DNA from: Lactarius indigo
Taxonomy: Eukaryota > Basidiomycota > Agaricomycetes > Russulales > Russulaceae
DNA length: 64,000 nt
Assembly: GCA_025766275.1 (NCBI GenBank)
Contig: JAFKAC010000052.1
Location: forward strand, 186,001-250,000
Direction of reading: 5' to 3'
Below, piece by piece: positions 44,889 through 53,766 of the stretch (positions within the stretch are counted from its first letter, which is position 1; each line of letters opens with the position of its first letter). The position numbers and the translations under genes were made by a program. The notes below the pieces were generated by a model, which saw only the letters and a list, made by a program, of their open reading frames with translations, was not told the DNA's origin and ran no database searches.

Positions 44889-46850
44889 GTGGCGTATTCG
44901 ACTAGAGACCAGTGGACGTCCTTTCGTCCCTACCACATCGAACGACGAGGAGATCGCAACGTACCTACAAGATTCCTAGGAGCAGCACAGTGGAGAGAAC
45001 GAGGAGAAGACACCGGGTATTTCGTAGAATTTAACGGTCCTAACCGTTTCCGACCCGTTGAGTTCAATTTTGAACACCTCTGTTGGACCGAGGTTACGTG
45101 GAACCCTATAGATCATCGCTGGGATATCGTACGCCCAGCCGGAAGAAACTATAACTGCGATATCGACGCGCGAGAACTTAATAGCCGTGCAGACTACGGT
45201 CCTATCGACGGACAGGCGCAAGAACATACAGACGAAGGAATCAGTGGAGAAGAAGCGTCCGAAAGTCAGTCACCAAGTAGAGGAACAACACCGGCAGAAG
45301 ACGCCAGCCTAGGAGCAATTGGCGACCACATTATACAGCGAACTGAGTCTCTTACCATCCACCAACCCGAACCCGAAGTAATTCACATTCGTAGCCCAGC
45401 AGTCGCCATGGCAACTGCCACCATCACGCATGAAGAACTGCAGCTCACCACAGAAGCAAGGGATCAAATAGCCCTAGAAGAACAAAGACGCATCGCCGAA
45501 GAATCAAGAGCCAATCTAGCCCCCATCAATCCCTATACCGGTCACCGCATGACCGATGACGACGTAGCAATCCACCGTGCAATCGGACCCGACGTCGCTG
45601 ACCCTCCCAGCGGGGGAGGCGGACCTCCTAACGATCTACCAAGAGGAGGAGGAGGACCTCCATCTCGAGGACCCGGGTTTGGAGGATTCCCTGGAGGGTT
45701 CCCAGGCGGACCGCCAGGAGGAGGACCTCCGGGAGGAGGATTACCAGGTGCAGGACCCATTATTCCCCCTCCAAGTAATAAATTAGCTGGCGAAGCACCC
45801 ACAGTATTCGACGGAGAGCGCGCCAAAGTGGAAGCATTCCTTACTCAATGGCACGTCTACTGGGGCATGAACGCCGATGAAGGTATCATGGCGACCCCAT
45901 ACCGACGCGCCCTACTCTTTCTCTCCTACATCAAGGGCGTCAACGTTAGCGAATGGGTATTAGCTATGCTCACCTGGCTCAATAGCCAGATACAAACAGG
46001 AATACCCCGCACAAGTGAGGGATTATGGAACGAAGTTACGCGCAGCTTTATGCAGCGCTTCCGCAACACGATGGAACAAGAACAAGCTCAATATGAGCTC
46101 AAGAAAGGAGTCAAGATGATCGGAGGCAATCTAGATGAGTATTGCACCCAATTCGAACAGTTAATACGTCGCGCTCAGTATAGGCTCGACGATCCGCAAA
46201 CGCTCGACTTGTTCGCAAGCGGATTACCGAAAGACCTATATGAAAAGGTCTACACCCTTGATAATCCCCGCAACTACCGCGAGTGGAAGGAAGCAGCCAC
46301 CACTCGTCAACAACAGTATCTTCACCTTAAAGCGGTGTTGAATAAAGGAGTTCCCCCTGGACAAGGACAAGGAAGACAACGACAACAACGACAATGGCAA
46401 GGACCACCAAGGAGTTCATGGCAGCCAAGAAATTTGCGAGATCCGAATGCCATGGACACCTCCGCAGATCGAATCCGAGGACGGCTCGCAGGGGCTGAAG
46501 ACATACTCGCCCCTCGCCCCCCATACCGACCAAGGGGAGGATTCCTACAGAGAGGAGGGGGGCGTAATAATCAAAGGCCAGTCACATGTTATAACTGCAG
46601 GAAGGACGGACACATGGCCCGTGATTGCAGACAACCGCAAGGGGGATACCAACCCCAAGCATCAACCAGTCGGTACGTCGACACCGACTACCACCAACAA
46701 GAACCAGAAGTCGCTACCAGGGCGGTTCAAGATGTACCCCCCCAACAGCGCGCCAACGATTGGCTTAATGGAGTAGCAGGAGAATCAGACGACGTAAAAG
46801 ACATTATCCTCCAACAGTTGTGGAAAAAGGAGGGTTTTCAGGACGCCTGA
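44889..46850 (+). CDS. gag: Element D Gag (GTG-started, open)
   Basis: About 653 residues from GTG 44889 in the context CATCGTGGCG. The frame is open upstream to a TAA at 44802 but contains no ATG before 45408 (MATATITHEELQL). Order: a conserved N-terminal domain (TRDQWTSFRPYHIERRGD, VEFNGPNRFRPVEFNFEHLC); acidic linker; Gly/Pro-rich stretch (about 45600-45770); capsid-type gag domain (FLTQWHVYWGMNADEGIMAT to about 46330); Gln/Arg-rich basic part; zinc knuckle CYNCRKDGHMARDC near 46587 (CX2CX4HX4C). The end overlaps pol. It forms the particle shell and binds the RNA genome. Confidence 0.9.
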   Translation: MAYSTRDQWTSFRPYHIERRGDRNVPTRFLGAAQWRERGEDTGYFVEFNGPNRFRPVEFNFEHLCWTEVTWNPIDHRWDIVRPAGRNYNCDIDARELNSRADYGPIDGQAQEHTDEGISGEEASESQSPSRGTTPAEDASLGAIGDHIIQRTESLTIHQPEPEVIHIRSPAVAMATATITHEELQLTTEARDQIALEEQRRIAEESRANLAPINPYTGHRMTDDDVAIHRAIGPDVADPPSGGGGPPNDLPRGGGGPPSRGPGFGGFPGGFPGGPPGGGPPGGGLPGAGPIIPPPSNKLAGEAPTVFDGERAKVEAFLTQWHVYWGMNADEGIMATPYRRALLFLSYIKGVNVSEWVLAMLTWLNSQIQTGIPRTSEGLWNEVTRSFMQRFRNTMEQEQAQYELKKGVKMIGGNLDEYCTQFEQLIRRAQYRLDDPQTLDLFASGLPKDLYEKVYTLDNPRNYREWKEAATTRQQQYLHLKAVLNKGVPPGQGQGRQRQQRQWQGPPRSSWQPRNLRDPNAMDTSADRIRGRLAGAEDILAPRPPYRPRGGFLQRGGGRNNQRPVTCYNCRKDGHMARDCRQPQGGYQPQASTSRYVDTDYHQQEPEVATRAVQDVPPQQRANDWLNGVAGESDDVKDIILQQLWKKEGFQDA

Positions 46851-49800
46851 ACCCATCGGCCTGGGTGAGGGCAGTTAATTGTAACAGTGTAATCATGACT
46901 CGCTATCGTTCTATGAGAGTTCCAGTATCGATTCGCACCAGTTACGCAATGGCCGACATACGAGCACTAGTGGATTCAGGAGCAACCCACTGCTTCATGA
47001 AACCCTCCTTCGCAAAAAGGATGGGATTAGGGACCAAGTTACTCGATATCCCGAAGAAAATATGGAATATCGATAACACGGAAAACAAATCAGGGCGTAT
47101 CACCCATTATACAGACGTCGACGTCCAAACTAAAGGCATTCATAAGGAAATCCGTTTCCTTATTACAGATATCGGTAGTGAAGACATCGTATTGGGTTAC
47201 CCTTGGCTTGCCATATACGACCCACACATTAAATGGTCACAAGCCGCCATTCACGAAGATATGCTCCCTATTATTATTCGCTCAACTAATCCGAACATCA
47301 AAACAACGACAGTAGTGGCGGCAACTACTGCCCAAGATGACGACTATGAAGTCGTACATTCTTGTGTTATTACAGACGAGCAACGGCAACAATTTGAAGA
47401 AGGGTGTCGAATTAGGGCCACTGCCACTGATCTCGCCATTGCCGCTCAACAATACGTCACTAAAGCTGAGTTACCCCCCGAATACCGTGAATTTGAACGT
47501 CTCTTCAGCGAAGAAGCATCGGACAGGTTTCCGCCCAGCAGGCCCTGGGATCACGCCATCGAATTCAAACCAGGGACAGCCGACGCTATCGATTGCAAAA
47601 TATACCCCATGACTCAAGAAGAAGACAAGAAACTGCGCGAATGGATCGATGAACAACTGAAAAAGGGGTACATACGACCCTCCAAGTCCCCATACGCATC
47701 ATCCTTCTTCTTTATCAAAAAGAAGGATGGTAAGTTACGACCCGTCCAAGACTACCGAAAAATCAATGCCGTTACCATTCGCAACCAGTACCCTCTTCCC
47801 CTCATCTCCGACCTTATCACCGACCTCAGTAATGCCCACATCTATACTAAACTCGACGTTAGATGGGGGTATAACAATATACGCATCAAAGAAGGAGATG
47901 AGGAAAAGGCGGCGTTCAAAACACGTTACGGCTTATTCGAACCCACGGTGATGTTTTTCGGCTTAACCAACTCCCCAGCGACGTTCCAGACTATGATGAA
48001 CTTCATCTTTAGGGACATCATAGCAAAGCATGAAAAACGCGGCACAGTTATTCGCGTTTACATGGACGACATCGGTATCGCAACAGGCCTCGACCATTCG
48101 CTACAAGACCATATTGAAGCTGTCAAAGACGTGCTCCGCGTATCCGCAGAGCATGATTTATATTACAAGCTTGAAAAATGCCTCTTCCACTCCCCACGCA
48201 TGGATTACCTGGGGGTAATCCTTGAAAAGGGGGTGACGCGTATGGATCCTGTCAAAATTTCAGGTATTAAAGATTGGCCTACGCCAACCAAAGTTAAGGA
48301 CGTCCGCTCTTTTCTCGGCTTCTGCAATTTTTACCGACCTTTTATACGAGGATTCGCGACCAAGGCACGGCCTCTCAATAAACTCACACGCAAAGACACC
48401 GAATGGCACTGGGGAACAGAAGAGGAAAAGGCGTTCCAAGACCTCAAAACTCTCGTTACCAGTGAACCTGTCCTTGCGCATCCCGATCTCACACAACAAT
48501 TCGAACTAGAAGTTGACGCATCCGGTTTCGCCACAGGGGCAGTCCTTCTTCAACGAAAAGCGGACGGAAAGCGACATCCTATTGGATATTATTCATCCAC
48601 CCTCAATGAAGCCGAACGAAATTACGATATTTATGATCTCGAACTCCTGGCAATCGTTAAAGCCTTTCGCCACTGGAGACCCCTTCTAGCGGGCTCCCCT
48701 CACAAGATCAAAGTATTCTCCGACCACCTTAATTTACAATACTGGAAGTCGCCCCAGAAGATTAGCAGACGTGTAGCCAGGGAAGTACTCGAACTCTCAG
48801 AATACGACTTCGAGATTCACCACATCAAAGGTACCTCCAATGGGCGCGCCGATGCATTATCCCGAAGACCAGATTACGACCAGGGAGAAAACGACAACGA
48901 AGGCATAATAGTACTGCCAGAAAGCGTCTTCGCGCGTGCCACCACATTAGAAGAGCCGCGACACCCACACTGGAGACCCGAAATCCTACCGGTAGAAATG
49001 ACCCCAGAACATCCAATCTACGAACAAGACATAGCTAAGTTGAAACCCTGGGTCGACGCTCACAAACTAAAAGACATTGAAGGAACATGGTACAAAGATG
49101 GACGGCGAGTGGTCACCGGTGGTATCCACGACAAACGCACCATCATTGCCGCTCATCACGACTCTCCTGTCTATGGCCATCCAGGAATCAAGCGCACCCT
49201 CCAACTCACCGAACGACATTACTGGTGGCCACAAATGAGGAACGATGTCCAAGATTACATTAAAGGCTGTGCAGACTGCCAGCGGCACAAAGTCAATCTT
49301 CGTCCCATCAAAGCGTCTCTACAACCTATCTACCCGAAACCGGAAGCCCTGCCATTCGAAACTATTGCAGTGGACTTTATCACCAAGCTTCCTGCCTCTC
49401 GGGGTTACGACTCTATTCTCACGGTAACAGATCACGATTGTACTAAAGCCGCCGTCTTCATCCCCTGTAATGAAGAAATAACAGCTGAAGGAACGGCCGC
49501 CCTGTACGTGTCACATGTATTCCCACGATTTGGACTCCCCTCGCGCATTATCAGTGACCGAGACCCCCGCTTCGCATCCAAGTTTATGCGGGAGACATGC
49601 AAAATCCTTGGCATCAGCCAAAACATCTCAACCGCTTATCACCCCAGAACCGACGGCCAATCGGAACGAACAAATCAGTGGCTAGAGCAATATCTCCGCT
49701 TCTGGGTAAATGAGCGACAAGATGACTGGGTCCGTTATCTGCCTATGGCAGAATTCACGCATAACAATTGGCCTAACGAAACTACGCGAGAGTCCCCCTT

Positions 49801-51625
49801 CTTTCTCTTATCTGGGTTCAATCCTCGCGCTGATTGGACCGATAGGCCTTCCCCTATCCCACAAGTGTCGTTAAGACTAGACCAGTTCAAGCAAGCGCGA
49901 CAGCGTGCGTTCTCTTGCATGCTCCGGGCGCAAAAGTCATGGGTCAAACACAAAGATACGCCCAAATTCAAGGAAGGAGACCTCGTGTGGTTAGAGGGAC
50001 GCCACTTACGTACCCATCAACCAACCGCAAAACTAGCAGCTAAGCGACATGGACCATTTAAGGTCATCCAGGTGATGTCTCCTGTCAACTATCGCCTCAA
50101 ACTTCCCACGCAGTGGAGCATCCACGACGTTTTCCACATAGATCTTCTCACACCTTATCGCGAGACACCCACGCACGGGCCAAACTACCAGCGCCCGCCA
50201 CCTGATTTGGTCGATAATGAAGAAGAATATGAAGTCGAGAAGATTCTAGACTCTCGGCGGTTCGGCAGAAGACGTCGACTCCAGTACCTTGTCAAATGGA
50301 AGGGCTACCTGGACTCGGATAATCAATGGATAGATAAGGATGACGTATTTGCCGACGAAGCCGTTCGGGACTTCAAACATTCTAACCCCGACAGGGAAAC
50401 ACATATAAGGGGGGCCTCTTGTCGCGATAAGTCCCCATCCCCCATCCATTCCATGTCCTCTACTCGACGCAATGACCAGCTCGCACTCCTCTCTACCCTC
50501 ATCAACGACTCCTCCGCCACGCTTGTTAACCCCGACTCCACCAACGACGCCGCAACCACTGGAGCTACGGGAGGAGGCCGTCCCTCCGTGCAGCATGAGG
50601 AAGACGGCCCTATCACTAGCGACGAACTGCACCAGACATTGCAACGATTCCCTATGCCCGTACAGGGAACTCTCGACGACGATCCAGCAACAACTCAACC
50701 AGTACCTCCGCCAATGTACGCCCTCACAAACCCCAACACCGGTGAGCCCGAAGTCTTCCTCACGGAAGACGAGCTTTTTCGGCTTCAAGCAGCTGTCCCA
50801 CGCGGTGCAACCACCCAACGCCATGAAGAAATACGAACAGGAGTGGAAGGAGACGGCGGCGCGGTGGCAGCGGGAGCAACTGCATATCGCCGCCTGCCGA
50901 CGCCGGATGATGAAGGAGCGGAAGGAGTACTGGACGAAGATGAGGATGCAGACGAGATTGGAGACCATTACCCCATCAGGCACGCATTCCTCAACCATGA
51001 ATTCTATGCTGAAGATCCAGCCGCCACTCCCTACCTCGTCGACGCAGCGGGGGGGCCTTTACACCGAGGACGAGTCGCCGTGGCACAAGCGGCTCGTTAT
51101 ACACCAATGGGTGAGCGAGACCCCGCAACCAGGGCCGTCGTCCCTGAGGGGTTCCGGGTCAATCGAGGACCCGATTACATTCCGTTCCCGATCAAGCTCC
51201 CCAACGGACCGACGGTACAAGCATCCCACGTACAGGTTATCCGAGGAGGAGACCCCTTCGTACTCGGACTAGCTCCGGGATCGGGTTTCCTCTATGGCAA
51301 ACCTCTCTACGCCACTCCGCACCTCCCTAAGAACAACCGCGCATTCATCCCACACGAGGAGTATTTTATGCTCCGCGATCGACACCCCACAGACCTGCTG
51401 CTTACGCGCATCGGGGATGTCACTCTTACCCAAGAACTGCGCCGGTTCCGGCAGTTCGCATTCGCCGAGGACCAATTGGAGAAGCGGATTCGGCAGTTGC
51501 AGTTAGAAAGGCAGCTTGTGGCTGACGATAAAAAGGACAGTCTCTATCGGTTAGAGCGTGCTAACATACTAGCACGAATGGAGGATGAGGCGGAACGGAT
51601 GAGGCAGGAATCGGTAGCGGATTAG
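46820..51625 (+). CDS. pol: Element D Pol: protease, RT, RNase H, integrase, chromodomain, C-terminal extension
   Basis: 1601 residues, open throughout. Protease ALVDSGATHCFM with the catalytic Asp near residue 52 and VLGYPWL near 125. RT with GYNNIRIKEGDEEKAAFK and VYMDDIG (residues about 413-419). RNase H with ELEVDASGFATGAVL (Asp near 566) and HHIKGTSNGRADALSR. Integrase zinc part HHDSPVYGHPG with CADCQRHK (near 778-825), core AVDFITKLP, IISDRDPRFASKF and [12 protein letters not shown] (the D,D,E triad). Chromodomain EEYEVEKILDSRRFGRRRR to QWIDKDDVF (about 1133-1180), which in chromoviruses directs integration to modified chromatin. Then a 420-residue extension with VQVIRGGDPFVLGLAPGSGF and a terminal coiled coil. 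There is no ATG at its head, as expected for frameshift expression. Confidence 0.94.
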   Translation: MEKGGFSGRLNPSAWVRAVNCNSVIMTRYRSMRVPVSIRTSYAMADIRALVDSGATHCFMKPSFAKRMGLGTKLLDIPKKIWNIDNTENKSGRITHYTDVDVQTKGIHKEIRFLITDIGSEDIVLGYPWLAIYDPHIKWSQAAIHEDMLPIIIRSTNPNIKTTTVVAATTAQDDDYEVVHSCVITDEQRQQFEEGCRIRATATDLAIAAQQYVTKAELPPEYREFERLFSEEASDRFPPSRPWDHAIEFKPGTADAIDCKIYPMTQEEDKKLREWIDEQLKKGYIRPSKSPYASSFFFIKKKDGKLRPVQDYRKINAVTIRNQYPLPLISDLITDLSNAHIYTKLDVRWGYNNIRIKEGDEEKAAFKTRYGLFEPTVMFFGLTNSPATFQTMMNFIFRDIIAKHEKRGTVIRVYMDDIGIATGLDHSLQDHIEAVKDVLRVSAEHDLYYKLEKCLFHSPRMDYLGVILEKGVTRMDPVKISGIKDWPTPTKVKDVRSFLGFCNFYRPFIRGFATKARPLNKLTRKDTEWHWGTEEEKAFQDLKTLVTSEPVLAHPDLTQQFELEVDASGFATGAVLLQRKADGKRHPIGYYSSTLNEAERNYDIYDLELLAIVKAFRHWRPLLAGSPHKIKVFSDHLNLQYWKSPQKISRRVAREVLELSEYDFEIHHIKGTSNGRADALSRRPDYDQGENDNEGIIVLPESVFARATTLEEPRHPHWRPEILPVEMTPEHPIYEQDIAKLKPWVDAHKLKDIEGTWYKDGRRVVTGGIHDKRTIIAAHHDSPVYGHPGIKRTLQLTERHYWWPQMRNDVQDYIKGCADCQRHKVNLRPIKASLQPIYPKPEALPFETIAVDFITKLPASRGYDSILTVTDHDCTKAAVFIPCNEEITAEGTAALYVSHVFPRFGLPSRIISDRDPRFASKFMRETCKILGISQNISTAYHPRTDGQSERTNQWLEQYLRFWVNERQDDWVRYLPMAEFTHNNWPNETTRESPFFLLSGFNPRADWTDRPSPIPQVSLRLDQFKQARQRAFSCMLRAQKSWVKHKDTPKFKEGDLVWLEGRHLRTHQPTAKLAAKRHGPFKVIQVMSPVNYRLKLPTQWSIHDVFHIDLLTPYRETPTHGPNYQRPPPDLVDNEEEYEVEKILDSRRFGRRRRLQYLVKWKGYLDSDNQWIDKDDVFADEAVRDFKHSNPDRETHIRGASCRDKSPSPIHSMSSTRRNDQLALLSTLINDSSATLVNPDSTNDAATTGATGGGRPSVQHEEDGPITSDELHQTLQRFPMPVQGTLDDDPATTQPVPPPMYALTNPNTGEPEVFLTEDELFRLQAAVPRGATTQRHEEIRTGVEGDGGAVAAGATAYRRLPTPDDEGAEGVLDEDEDADEIGDHYPIRHAFLNHEFYAEDPAATPYLVDAAGGPLHRGRVAVAQAARYTPMGERDPATRAVVPEGFRVNRGPDYIPFPIKLPNGPTVQASHVQVIRGGDPFVLGLAPGSGFLYGKPLYATPHLPKNNRAFIPHEEYFMLRDRHPTDLLLTRIGDVTLTQELRRFRQFAFAEDQLEKRIRQLQLERQLVADDKKDSLYRLERANILARMEDEAERMRQESVAD
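46832..46838 (+). promoter_or_regulatory. -1 ribosomal frameshift heptamer GGGTTTT
   Basis: In the gag frame the codons are GAG GGT TTT, so G GGT TTT fits the X XXY YYZ rule. Slipping back one base leads straight into the pol frame (SGRLNPSAWVRA). The heptamer is kept in A (21021-21027), B (15215-15221) and G (63616-63622); E has GGATTTT. Confidence 0.72.
50472..51272 (+). CDS. Element D ORF3: +1-frame ORF overlapping the pol C-terminal extension
   Basis: ATG at 50472 (context GCAATGA) to a stop ending at 51272, 266 residues, in the +1 frame of pol. Ser/Pro/Thr-rich for the first ~130 residues, then a charged helix MKKYEQEWKETAARWQREQL followed by RRRMMKERKEYW, then PSSLRGSGSIEDPITFRSRS. The helix and the GSG...DPI.F block are also found in the same relative frame in B, G, H and J. 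Element G has the same 266-codon length. In the helix, D and B differ at third positions of this frame (GAG CAA CTG versus GAA CAG TTA), which changes the pol reading. Function unknown; how it would be translated is unclear. Confidence 0.55.
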   Translation: MTSSHSSLPSSTTPPPRLLTPTPPTTPQPLELREEAVPPCSMRKTALSLATNCTRHCNDSLCPYRELSTTIQQQLNQYLRQCTPSQTPTPVSPKSSSRKTSFFGFKQLSHAVQPPNAMKKYEQEWKETAARWQREQLHIAACRRRMMKERKEYWTKMRMQTRLETITPSGTHSSTMNSMLKIQPPLPTSSTQRGGLYTEDESPWHKRLVIHQWVSETPQPGPSSLRGSGSIEDPITFRSRSSSPTDRRYKHPTYRLSEEETPSYSD

Positions 51626-51644
51626 TGAGGTGGGCCTCACTCCT

Positions 51645-51654
51645 GAAAAGGGGG
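51645..51654 (+). promoter_or_regulatory. Element D polypurine tract
   Basis: GAAAAGGGGG, followed by TGA and the 3' LTR at 51658. The same tract precedes the 3' LTRs of B (AAAAAAGGGGG), J (AAGAAGGGGG) and G (AAAAGGAGG). It primes plus-strand DNA synthesis. Confidence 0.85.
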
Positions 51655-51657
51655 TGA

Positions 51658-52165
51658 TGTTACGGTACGGACTTGATGACTCATTAACACACGACTCATG
51701 GCCGGTTATGACTACGGCCCGGTATCAGATTAGTCATGGACTCTTACATCGCATCAGTCAGCATAGTAGTTCGCATGTGATTGCGGCTTGTGCATGACTC
51801 ATTCCTAGGATAGCTGTACTAGGGTTCGAGCTAGTTACGCTATTGGTTACGTACTGTTTGAGCGGCGCTTTAAAGCTCGCGTGTATCTGTATAAGTAGTA
51901 GTCGCAGAAGACCAAGAGTCCCCATCTTGGTCTTCTTCAATCCACCATTTGACTCGTCTCCTGTCTGCCTTAGTCTCGGACTAAGTGTGCCTCCGCTTGT
52001 GTCCACCAAGGATACTCTTCTTTACCCCTTACGCTGCAGTGTGTGCCAAGGTGCCCCTGTTCAGCTTGCGTTGGGTTGACACGTGTTCCCCATTCGCCTA
52101 ACTTTCGCTAAGTCGATTACGCCTTTCACGAGTCCAAGTCGGACTGACGCCGGTGGAGCGTAACA
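51658..52165 (+). repeat. Element D 3' LTR
   Basis: 508 bp, the same as the 5' LTR apart from the A/G difference at 51721. It is followed by the target duplication ACGGA. Confidence 0.94.
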
Positions 52166-53743
52166 ACGGAAGCATCTTCCTTCTTTCTGCAGTTGCAGTT
52201 TTTCGGTGTCTGTTAAAGCGGCTCTAGCTCTTGTGCGGCTAACATCCATCGCGTTAGGATCTCGGTTTTTGTTCAATGCCGACAACCACTGGTCACGGGA
52301 TGCTCCCCCTCGTTTATTGTTTCCTCCTTTCGTGAGTTTGTCCTTCAGGAGGAGGTATTCGGCTTGTTGCAGTGTTACGGCTGCTTTCCAGTCATCCCAT
52401 GTGATTGGATGATGGAATTTGATTGCATTTATGACGAGGGCGTTGGGGAGTCCCTTCTGGAAGATTTCTAATGTGGTGGCTTTGTCCTTATTGTATCCCG
52501 CTTTGTTGGCGAGGTTCGAGAATTTTGCGATGTACGTATCAATATCTTCTTTCTCCATCCTAAGGGTTTGGATGGAGTGCCGGGCCTTCTGTTGTTGTGT
52601 GGTATCGGTGTAGGCCTGAATGAATCGCGCTTCAATAGTGTCCCAAAGGTTTTCTTCGTTGAGGGCCACTCCTGCTACTAGTTGGGCGACGAGCCACTGA
52701 ATTTGTTCTTCGACCCAATCATCAACGAGGGGGCCTCGAATGTAGGAGAGGAGGGTCATTGCGCGGGAGTACGGAACCACCAGTTGTTGCACAGTGGGGT
52801 TCATTCCTCGATAGAGGGAGAAGGCGTTAAGAAACGCTCGACTTGATTCCCGATCTCCCGTAAATTCTGGCGGGGCATTTCCTCCGAGTCTCCCGTTAAG
52901 GAGGCCTGGGGCTGCTCCTCCTCCTGCAGCTGCGCCTCCACCTCCAGGCGCGCCGCCTCCGCCTCCAGGTGCACCGCCTCCACCTCCAGGCGCGCCGCCT
53001 CCGCCTCCAGGCGCACCGCCTCCACCTCCAGGTGCACCGCCTCCACCTCCAGGCGCACCGCCTCCACCTCCAGGTGCACCGCCTCCACCTCCAGGCGCAC
53101 CGCCTCCACCTCCAGGTGCACCGCCTCCACCTCCAGGCGCACCGCCTCCACCTCCAGGCGCACCACCTCCATGATGGCTTCCTGAGCCTCCCGGAGGGCC
53201 GCTTCCACCTGTCAGTGCACTTCCTCCCACAGGATGTCCTCCACCACTTGGAGCAGCTGTAGAGGAGGACACTCCTCCACTGGGTTGGCCGCCTCCTGAT
53301 TGGGTGAGGGTGGTTGCGAGTTGGGATTGGGTGGTGGACATGTCGGCATATGATGCGAAGTCAACTGTTCTGGTGATAGTAGGTGTGAGAGTGGGATCTG
53401 GGTTTTCGCTGTCTGAGTCGGGTTCTGCGACGTCAGAGTCGACGTCGATGCCTTGTATTCGGGTTTTTCCTGGTCCGAGCCCAAGAGATGCAGGTACTGG
53501 TTTGATCGAATACCAAGAGTTCTTTTTGTCTGAATAGGCGACATAGGCCCAGACATGTTGGTCTTCAATATATTCAATGGGGTCGTAGGTGTTTTTGTCG
53601 GGGTCGAAGACGTAGCAGCCTGTGTCGTGAGGAGTGTTCCTCCAAGTGGCCGTTCCTTTGATCGAGGATCGGAGGTCGTCATCGGTGTGTCGTTCCAGGT
53701 ACTCCTGGACAAACTTGGTTCGGCTTCGGCTGGTGAGAGCCAC
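52166..53743 (-). pseudogene. gag: Element E gag, N-terminal part, interrupted by element D
   Basis: Minus-strand frame from GTG 53743 (VALTSRSRTKFVQEYLERHT, context CACCGTGGCT) to the first half of the zinc knuckle (CFRC) where D is inserted. It contains a Gly-rich region of about eleven GGGGGAP repeats (52925-53165), then the gag domain (FLNAFSLYRGMNPTVQQLVV, LLSYIRGPLVDDWVEEQIQW). No stop lies before the insertion. Unlike in B and D, this region does contain ATGs in other frames (for example near 53545 and 53681). Confidence 0.88.
52925..53165 (-). repeat. 21-bp coding minisatellite (GGGGGAP) in element E gag
   Basis: About eleven tandem copies of a CCGCCTCCACCTCCAGGCGCA-like unit (21 bases, GGGGGAP on the minus strand). 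Copies alternate between GGCGCA and GGTGCA. The periodicity explains the long open frames on both strands. Confidence 0.9.
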
Positions 53744-53766
53744 GGTGTTCGAGAGACTAGACTTAA

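Larger units (their letters stand above)
44361..52165 (+). mobile_element. Element D: complete, apparently intact Ty3/gypsy chromovirus
   Basis: 7805 bp with two 508-bp LTRs (TGTTACGG...GCGTAACA) that differ at one position I could find (44424 A, 51721 G). The 5-bp duplication ACGGA is at 44356-44360 and 52166-52170. Gag and pol are both open along their full length and overlap by 31 bases with a -1 heptamer. All catalytic motifs are present. It is inserted in the gag of element E. This is the best candidate in the window for a recently or still active element. Confidence 0.95.

Noticed and set aside
50246..50998. 250-residue antisense frame over the D pol end, with a counterpart in G at 59456-60139
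   Set aside because: D and G are near-identical copies, so the match shows only shared descent; I saw no similar antisense product in family B. It is the main caution against over-reading ORF3.
52969..53262. HRLHLQA repeat frame and VEAVRLE repeat frame
   Set aside because: Other-frame readings of the 21-bp GGGGGAP repeat of element E gag.
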